Below are positions 59,297 to 64,000 of a DNA stretch of 64,000 nt, piece after piece. The position numbers and the translations under genes were made by a program. Source of the DNA: Deltaproteobacteria bacterium (GTDB lineage: Bacteria > Desulfobacterota > Desulfobacteria > Desulfobacterales > Desulfatibacillaceae); contig JACRLG010000002.1 in the NCBI GenBank assembly GCA_016235345.1, positions 158,965-222,964 of the forward strand. Reading direction: 5' to 3'. The stretch's first letter is position 1, and each line of letters opens with the position of its first letter. The notes under the pieces are model-generated. The model made no database searches and was not told where the DNA came from. It was given only the letters and a program-made list of their open reading frames with translations.

Positions 59297-60457
59297 TCAC
59301 CTCACCATCTGGGCGACTTTTTGGGCCGCATCCGCCAAATCCGTTGCTCCGGTAAGCGCGAGGCCGCTTTCGGCCAGAATGCGCCGCCCCTCCTCCACGT
59401 TGGTGCCCTCCATGCGCACAACGACGGGCAACATGAGGCCGACTTTTTTCGCCGCCTCAACGACCCCCGTCGCAAGGATGTCGCAGCGGAGTATCCCGCC
59501 GAAGATGTTGATGAGAATGCCCTTCACGTTGGGGTCGGACAGAATGATGCGAAAGCCGTTTTCCACCATTTCGGCGTTGGCTCCGCCCCCCACGTCCAGG
59601 AAGTTGGCTGGCTCGGCCCCTGCCTGCTTTATGATGTCCATTGTGGCCATGGCAAGGCCCGCGCCGTTCACCATGTTGCCCACATTGCCGTCCATCTTGA
59701 TGTAGTTCAGGTTGAACCTGGATGCCTCGACTTCAAGGGCGTCTTCTTCGGCAAGGTCCCTAAGCTCGGCCAGTTCCTTGTGCCGGTAAAGGGCGGAATC
59801 GTCGAAGTTCACCTTGGCGTCAAGGGCTATGACGGAATCGGACTTGGTGAGAACCAGCGGGTTGATTTCCAGAAGCGAGCAGTCGTAGCCCAAAAAGAGC
59901 TTGTACAGGCCCTGGACAAGGCCCGTGAAGGGCTTCATGGCCCCTGCTGGAATGTTCAGGCCGTAGGCAAGCTCCCTTATATGAAAGCCCGAAAGGCCAA
60001 GGAGCGGGTCAACCGGAACCTTGATGATCTTTTCGGGCGTTGTGGCCGCCACTTCCTCTATGTCCATGCCCCCCGCCTCGCTTGCCATCAGGACGATCTT
60101 TGCCGTGGCGCGGTCGGGAACAATGGAAAAATAAAGCTCCTTGGCGATATCGAGGCCCTCTTCCACCAGGAGTTTCTGGACCAGCTTCCCTTCAGGGCCG
60201 GTCTGGTGGGTGACGAGCGTCATGCCAAGAATCTGCCCCGCGATTTCCTTGGTCTCGCCAAGGCTCTTGGCCAGCTTCACGCCTCCGCCCTTGCCGCGCC
60301 CGCCCGCGTGAATCTGGGCCTTTATCACGACGGGATAGGCCCCAAGCTCGCCTGCGGCCTCCATGGCCTCATCAACGCTAAAAGCCGCCCTTCCCCTTGG
60401 AACCGGAATGGCGAACTTCCGAAAAAGCTCTTTTGCCTGGTACTCGTGGATTTTCAT
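59297..60457 (-). CDS. sucC: Succinyl-CoA synthetase beta subunit
   Basis: 386 residues. The ATP-grasp start is [20 protein letters not shown], with [20 protein letters not shown] in the nucleotide site and [40 protein letters not shown] in the C-terminal CoA ligase domain. The nucleotide preference (ADP or GDP) cannot be decided by eye. It is first of the sucCD pair; hairpin repeats R12 and R13 lie between it and the upstream gene. Confidence 0.97.
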   Translation of the reverse strand: MKIHEYQAKELFRKFAIPVPRGRAAFSVDEAMEAAGELGAYPVVIKAQIHAGGRGKGGGVKLAKSLGETKEIAGQILGMTLVTHQTGPEGKLVQKLLVEEGLDIAKELYFSIVPDRATAKIVLMASEAGGMDIEEVAATTPEKIIKVPVDPLLGLSGFHIRELAYGLNIPAGAMKPFTGLVQGLYKLFLGYDCSLLEINPLVLTKSDSVIALDAKVNFDDSALYRHKELAELRDLAEEDALEVEASRFNLNYIKMDGNVGNMVNGAGLAMATMDIIKQAGAEPANFLDVGGGANAEMVENGFRIILSDPNVKGILINIFGGILRCDILATGVVEAAKKVGLMLPVVVRMEGTNVEEGRRILAESGLALTGATDLADAAQKVAQMVR

Positions 60458-60472
60458 GCACTTCTCCTTCCA

Positions 60473-60552
60473 GGCGAATCGAAAACGCGAGCTACCGTGT
60501 CACGCTTTCCATCCGCATGGCGATGATCCTGCATTTATCGAGGTTTTTGACA
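60473..60552 (+). repeat. Degenerate hairpin repeat R12
   Basis: TCGAAAACGCGAGCTACCGTGTCACGC resembles the family box (CGAAAACGCGA.CT..TGTGT), and TGCATTTATCGAGGTTTTT at 60530-60548 resembles the distal box. The arms no longer pair well. It is oriented towards sucC, opposite to R13. Confidence 0.45.
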
Positions 60553-60570
60553 TTATTGCTGCTACGCCCT

Positions 60571-60689
60571 GGCCGATCACAAGCGATGAAATGCAAGGAA
60601 CGCGAGCGGCGCGGGAAGGAATAGTACTTGCCGTACATGACGACCCGCGCCGTGATGCGTGACACAGCAGTTCGCGCTTGTGGACGGCC
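60571..60689 (-). repeat. Hairpin repeat R13, long form
   Basis: Outer arms GGCCGATCACAAGCG (60571-60585) and CGCTTGTGGACGGCC (60675-60689). The inner stem GGCGCGGG/CCCGCGCC encloses AGTAC/GTAC. Read on the minus strand it begins 2 nt after the TAG stop of the pycB-like gene with CGCGAACTGCTGTGTCA. It is nearly identical to R3. Confidence 0.85.
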
Positions 60690-60691
60690 GA

Positions 60692-62773
60692 CTATCCTAT
60701 GACGCAAAGGACCGCGCCCTTGGCCACATTCTCTCCGGACTGGAAGTTGATGGCCACAATCTTTCCGGCGCACGGCGCTTCCAGGCTGTTCTGCATCTTC
60801 ATGGCCTCCAGGATCATGACGGCCTCGCCCGCCGTAACTGCGTCGCCCACGTTCTTGGACCAGGAAACCACCATGCCCGGCATGGGGGATGGAAGGGGCG
60901 TTCCCGCCACGTTTGAGGCCGGGGCGGGTGCGGCGGCTGGCGCAGGCGCTGCCGTTGCGGGCTTGGGAGCAGGGGCCGGAGCAGGTGACACCTTCGATTG
61001 CGCCCTGGTGACGGGCGCGGGCTTAAGGCCTCCCGTGGCCAGCCTGGGGCCAGCGGATTTTGCTGCGGGAGCCGGAGCCGTTACGGGGGGCTGGGTAACG
61101 CCGGTGACAAGGGGGCCGCCACCCTGGTCCTCCACTTCTACCTCGAAGTACTCGCCGTCCACGAACACGTTGAAACTCCGCGCGTTTTCGCCCTTGGCCG
61201 GGGCCTCCTTCACGGTCTTTTCCACCAGAAGCCCGGCCTTGGCCTTGCGGAGAAGCTCGGCCTCGGCCTTCACCTCTTCCATGGTGCGGGGCTTGACGTC
61301 TGCTGGCACTTCCTCCTTGCCGTATTTCCAGTTGAGGAAGCGCTTGCCCGTGACCGGGTACATGGCGTAGAGCACCACGTCGTCGATGTCTTTGGCCAGG
61401 CCCTTGGTGTCCTCCTTGGCCTTGGGAAGCTCCGGGGGCAGAACCTGGGCGGGCCGCACGGTGATGGGGGTCTCGGCGGGAACGCCCTCGCGCATGTAGC
61501 CTTTAAGGGCCTTTTTCTGGACTTCCGGGTCGATGGGCACCGCAGTCTTGCCGTAAAGGCCGTAGCACAGGTCTTTCACCTGGCTCGTGATCATCTTGTA
61601 GCGCTCGCCCGGCGTGTCGTTCAAGACGTTCATCACCGTCTGCACGCCCACGATCTGGCTTGTGGGGGTGACAAGGGGAATCTGTCCCAGTTCCTTGCGC
61701 ACCCTGGGAAGCTCGGCGTAAACTTCGTCTATGCGGTCCAGGGCGTCCATATCGCGTAACTGGTTCACGAGGTTCGAGAGCATTCCGCCCGGAGTCTGGT
61801 GCAGAAGCACGTTGATGTCGATTATGCTCATCTTGGTGTCGTCAAGAAGATGCTTGTACTTTGGCATGACCTCTTTTTCGAAGACCTCGTCGATCTGGGC
61901 CAGAAGTTTGATGTCAAAGCCGGTGTCGCGGTTGGTGCCAAGAAGGCTCATCACCAAAGGCTCGATGGCCGGGTGGCTGGTGCGGAAGGCGTAGGGGGCC
62001 ATGACAGTGTCCAAAATGTCGACGCCCGCCTCGATTGCCTTCAACTGGCTCATCTGGGCCATGCCGGATGTGAAGTGGCTGTGAAGATGAATGGGGGCCT
62101 TGCAGTTCTTTTTCAGCGCCTTGATGATGGCGTAGGCGTCGTAGGGGGAAATGAGGCCCGCCATGTCCTTAAGGCAGATGGAATCCGCGCCCATTGCTTC
62201 AAGATCTTTGGCCTTGTTGACGTAATAATCAAGGTTGTACACCTCGCCGCCCAGCCGGGGCGCTGTTAAGGTGTAGCAAATGCAGCCCTGGAAGTGCTTG
62301 CCGCAGCGCTTGATGGCCGGAACCACGGTCTCGAAGTTGCGGTAGTCGTTTAAGGCGTCGAAGGTGCGGAAGATGTCCATGCCGTTTTCCGCCGCGCGCT
62401 CCACGAAGATGTCGGCGAGGTCGTCGGCGTAGTTGCGGTACCCAACAAGGTTCTGGCCGCGCAGAAGCATGGAGAACGGCGTTTTCTTGATGTATTTTTT
62501 GAGGGTGCGGATGCGCTCCCAGGGGTCTTCGTTCAAAAAGCGGTGCATGGTGTCGAAGGTGGCCCCGCCCCAGGTCTCCAAGGCCCAGAAACCCACCTCG
62601 TCCATCATCTCGGCCACCGGGATCATGTCCTCGGTGCGGCCACGGGTTGCGAAAAGGCTCTGGTGCCCGTCTCTTAAGGACAAGTCCTCGATCTTGACGG
62701 GATTCTTGGCCTTGGGCCGGTCCTTGCCGTAGTTGACTTCAGTCAGTTCGATAAAATTGTGCTCACTCATCAT
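60692..62773 (-). CDS. Biotin-dependent carboxyltransferase (PycB/OadA, transcarboxylase 5S-1.3S type)
   Basis: 693 residues, behind AGGAG. The N-terminal HMGL-like carboxyltransferase domain shows SLRDGHQSLFATRGRTEDMI, WGGATFDTMHRFLNEDPWER and the metal-binding region LHSHFTSGMAQMSQLKAIEA. A conserved carboxylase domain follows, then an Ala/Pro linker, and a biotinyl domain with EAMKMQN (biotin Lys about residue 659). This is the order of pyruvate carboxylase subunit B, oxaloacetate decarboxylase alpha, or the 5S plus 1.3S parts of transcarboxylase. Next to an MMDA-type carboxyltransferase and sucCD I favour methylmalonyl-CoA:pyruvate transcarboxylation, but this is inferred. R13 follows the stop. 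Confidence 0.88.
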   Translation of the reverse strand: MMSEHNFIELTEVNYGKDRPKAKNPVKIEDLSLRDGHQSLFATRGRTEDMIPVAEMMDEVGFWALETWGGATFDTMHRFLNEDPWERIRTLKKYIKKTPFSMLLRGQNLVGYRNYADDLADIFVERAAENGMDIFRTFDALNDYRNFETVVPAIKRCGKHFQGCICYTLTAPRLGGEVYNLDYYVNKAKDLEAMGADSICLKDMAGLISPYDAYAIIKALKKNCKAPIHLHSHFTSGMAQMSQLKAIEAGVDILDTVMAPYAFRTSHPAIEPLVMSLLGTNRDTGFDIKLLAQIDEVFEKEVMPKYKHLLDDTKMSIIDINVLLHQTPGGMLSNLVNQLRDMDALDRIDEVYAELPRVRKELGQIPLVTPTSQIVGVQTVMNVLNDTPGERYKMITSQVKDLCYGLYGKTAVPIDPEVQKKALKGYMREGVPAETPITVRPAQVLPPELPKAKEDTKGLAKDIDDVVLYAMYPVTGKRFLNWKYGKEEVPADVKPRTMEEVKAEAELLRKAKAGLLVEKTVKEAPAKGENARSFNVFVDGEYFEVEVEDQGGGPLVTGVTQPPVTAPAPAAKSAGPRLATGGLKPAPVTRAQSKVSPAPAPAPKPATAAPAPAAAPAPASNVAGTPLPSPMPGMVVSWSKNVGDAVTAGEAVMILEAMKMQNSLEAPCAGKIVAINFQSGENVAKGAVLCVIG

Positions 62774-62785
62774 TCTCTCCTGTGC

Positions 62786-62864
62786 GGCCGTCGGAAAACG
62801 CGACCTGCTGTGTCGTGCTGCGCCGCGTGGCTTGCACTCCTTGCATCTCGTTTTCCATCCGCCT
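62786..62864 (+). repeat. Hairpin repeat R14
   Basis: The box CGCGACCTGCTGTGTCG lies after GGAAAACG (62793-62800), and TTGCATCTCG before CGTTTTCC. The arms pair over 8 bp plus weaker GGC/GCC. It lies between two minus-strand genes and is oriented on the plus strand, so unlike most copies it does not follow a stop codon in its own direction. Confidence 0.65.
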
Positions 62865-62902
62865 TACGTGTTTTAAGCCGTTAACAAAGACTGTGGTATC
62901 CG

Positions 62903-63127
62903 TTATTTCAGGCCGCGTACGGCTCGCATCTGGAACATGTTGCGCCACTGCATGGCCATCTGGCGGCCTGAGATGGCGTAAAGGCTCGGCGGCGGCATGG
63001 GCGGGGCCATTACAAAGGCCGGGGCTGCGTCTTGCGCCTGCCCGCCCGCCTGGGCTATCGCGGCCTGTTCGACCTTCAAGTACTCCATCACCCCGGCAAC
63101 GGCTGCGGCGATTTTTTTCTTGTCCAT
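62903..63127 (-). CDS. Small accessory protein of the carboxyltransferase cluster
   Basis: 74 residues from ATG 63127 behind AAGGAGG. The N-terminus KKKIAAAVAGVMEYLKVEQA is a short amphipathic helix, followed by an Ala/Pro-rich linker (PAFVMAPPMPPP) and a basic tail. It resembles the small subunits (OadG/MmdD-type) that sit between the large carboxyltransferase and biotin subunits, but lacks a clear membrane helix. The gene lies 11 nt after the upstream carboxyltransferase. It probably holds the complex together. Confidence 0.6.
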   Translation of the reverse strand: MDKKKIAAAVAGVMEYLKVEQAAIAQAGGQAQDAAPAFVMAPPMPPPSLYAISGRQMAMQWRNMFQMRAVRGLK

Positions 63128-63137
63128 TTCCGCCTCC

Positions 63138-64000
63138 TTAGACAGGGATGTTGCCGTGTTTCTTGGGTGGGCGCAGTTCCCGCTTGCCACTGAAGGCTTC
63201 CAGGGCCGCTATCAGCCGGGGCCTTGTCTCGCTGGGCCTTATCACTGCGTCAATGTAGCCCCTGGCCGCCGCCTTGTACGGGTTGGAGAAAAGCTCCTCG
63301 TACTCGGCGATCTTTTCCTTGCGCTTGGCGACCTGATCCTCAGCCGCCGAAATTTCCTTGGCGTGGATAATGTTGGCGGCCCCGGCGGCTCCCATGACGG
63401 CTATTTCGGCGGTGGGCCAAGCCATGGCGTAGTCCGCCCCAAGGTCCTTGGAGCACATGGCGAGATACGATCCGCCGTAATCCTTCCTGGTGATGAGCAG
63501 GAGCTTGGGAACCGTGGCTTCCGAGTAGCACCACAGAAGTTTCGCCCCGTGGCGGATGATGCCCCCCCATTCCTGGTCGCTTCCGGGAAGATAACCGGGG
63601 ACATCTGCAATGGTGAGCATGGGGATGTTGAAGGCGTCGCAGAAACGGATGAACCGTGTGGCCTTGTCGGAAGCGTTGATGTCCAGGCTTCCGCCCATCA
63701 CGCCCGGCTGGTTGGCGATTATGCCCAAGACCCTGCCGTTAAGGCGCGAAAAGCCCACTATGATGTTTTTGGCGAAATAAAGGTGCGGCTCGAAAAACAC
63801 GCCGTCGTCAACAATGGAGCGTATGACCGCCTTCATGTCGTAGGGGACCGAGGGGTTGTCAGGTATTATGGAATCAAGGGCCGGGTCACAGCGCTCCGCC
63901 GAGTCGGCGGGAGGAACGTAGGGAGGGTCTTCCATGTTGTTGGACGGCAAAAAGGCCAGAAGCGCCCGAATTTGCGCTATGGCGTCGGAGTCGTCCTCGC
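63138..64000 (-). CDS. Acyl-CoA carboxyltransferase large subunit (MmdA/transcarboxylase 12S-like), partial
   Basis: The frame is open to the window end; 287 codons are visible and the N-terminal half is outside. The visible part is the C-terminal carboxyltransferase lobe: NIIVGFSRLNGRVLGIIANQ, FIRFCDAFNIPMLTIADVPG, RHGAKLLWCYSEATVPKLLL and MAWPTAEIAVMGAAGAANII, all typical of methylmalonyl-CoA decarboxylase alpha, propionyl-CoA carboxylase beta and transcarboxylase 12S. It would transfer CO2 between methylmalonyl-CoA or propionyl-CoA and biotin. The small accessory gene starts 11 nt after its stop, then the biotin protein follows, which supports a decarboxylase or transcarboxylase complex. 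Confidence 0.9.
   Translation of the reverse strand, partial: EDDSDAIAQIRALLAFLPSNNMEDPPYVPPADSAERCDPALDSIIPDNPSVPYDMKAVIRSIVDDGVFFEPHLYFAKNIIVGFSRLNGRVLGIIANQPGVMGGSLDINASDKATRFIRFCDAFNIPMLTIADVPGYLPGSDQEWGGIIRHGAKLLWCYSEATVPKLLLITRKDYGGSYLAMCSKDLGADYAMAWPTAEIAVMGAAGAANIIHAKEISAAEDQVAKRKEKIAEYEELFSNPYKAAARGYIDAVIRPSETRPRLIAALEAFSGKRELRPPKKHGNIPV

Overview
The window looks like part of a chromosome from a strictly anaerobic, Gram-negative Desulfobacterota-type bacterium (Desulfobacterales-like is my best guess). I infer this from the gene content: a B12-dependent ribonucleotide reductase, a 2-hydroxyacyl-CoA dehydratase with its iron-sulfur activator, a transcarboxylase/decarboxylase cluster beside succinyl-CoA synthetase, a molybdopterin oxidoreductase, a TGA-encoded selenoprotein, and outer-membrane systems (usher pilus, beta-barrel, MltA, Lol-type ABC exporter). 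Most genes are GC-rich. A few patches are clearly AT-rich: the nuclease gene at 28.7-29.5 kb, the serpin at 37.2-38.4 kb and the non-coding stretch at 2.6-3.6 kb.

Layout. 0-9.5 kb: a partial membrane glycosyltransferase-like gene, an uncharacterised protein, an XRE regulator, a SprT-like metalloprotease-like protein, a 2TM protein coupled to a SelW-like selenoprotein, a membrane/TPR protein, and a TetR-SCP2-M24 operon with a palindromic operator. 9.8-11.1 kb: enolase. 11.5-24.4 kb: a long plus-strand envelope cluster (winged-helix protein, secreted protein, FtsX-type permease, LolD-like ATPase, beta-barrel protein, YdjY protein, squalene-cyclase-repeat protein, DctP-type binding protein, an MMPL/RND exporter fused to a cNMP-binding and a degenerate GGDEF domain, and another secreted protein). 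24.5-29.5 kb: acyl-CoA synthetase, molybdopterin oxidoreductase and an acquired nuclease. 29.6-37.0 kb: a minus-strand housekeeping run (5-FCL, response regulator, frameshifted rsmD, coaD, LysR, intein-containing nrdJ) behind a near-consensus promoter. 37.2-38.4 kb: serpin. 38.7-47.0 kb: crotonase, carboxyltransferase, MarR, dehydratase subunits, nitroreductase, activator, thioesterase and an AhpD-like protein. 47.2-54.8 kb: mnmG, mltA and a chaperone-usher pilus operon. 55.3-57.0 kb: a PilZ-USP fusion and a DUF3108 protein. 57.2-64 kb: a CbpA-type co-chaperone, sucCD and a transcarboxylase-like cluster that runs off the window end.

The least expected feature is a dispersed family of about fourteen hairpin elements. 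Most start within 0-10 nt of a stop codon, or overlap it, and share one orientation relative to the gene. They keep two boxes (CGCGAACTGCTGTGT and TTGCATTTCATCG) while the stems outside and inside the boxes change sequence with compensating changes on the other arm. That is the pattern expected of a structured 3' RNA/DNA element or a REP-like mobile hairpin. Two genes (the MMPL exporter and rsmD) are frameshifted, either by mutation or by assembly error.

All functions are assigned from sequence motifs and family recall; no database search was run.
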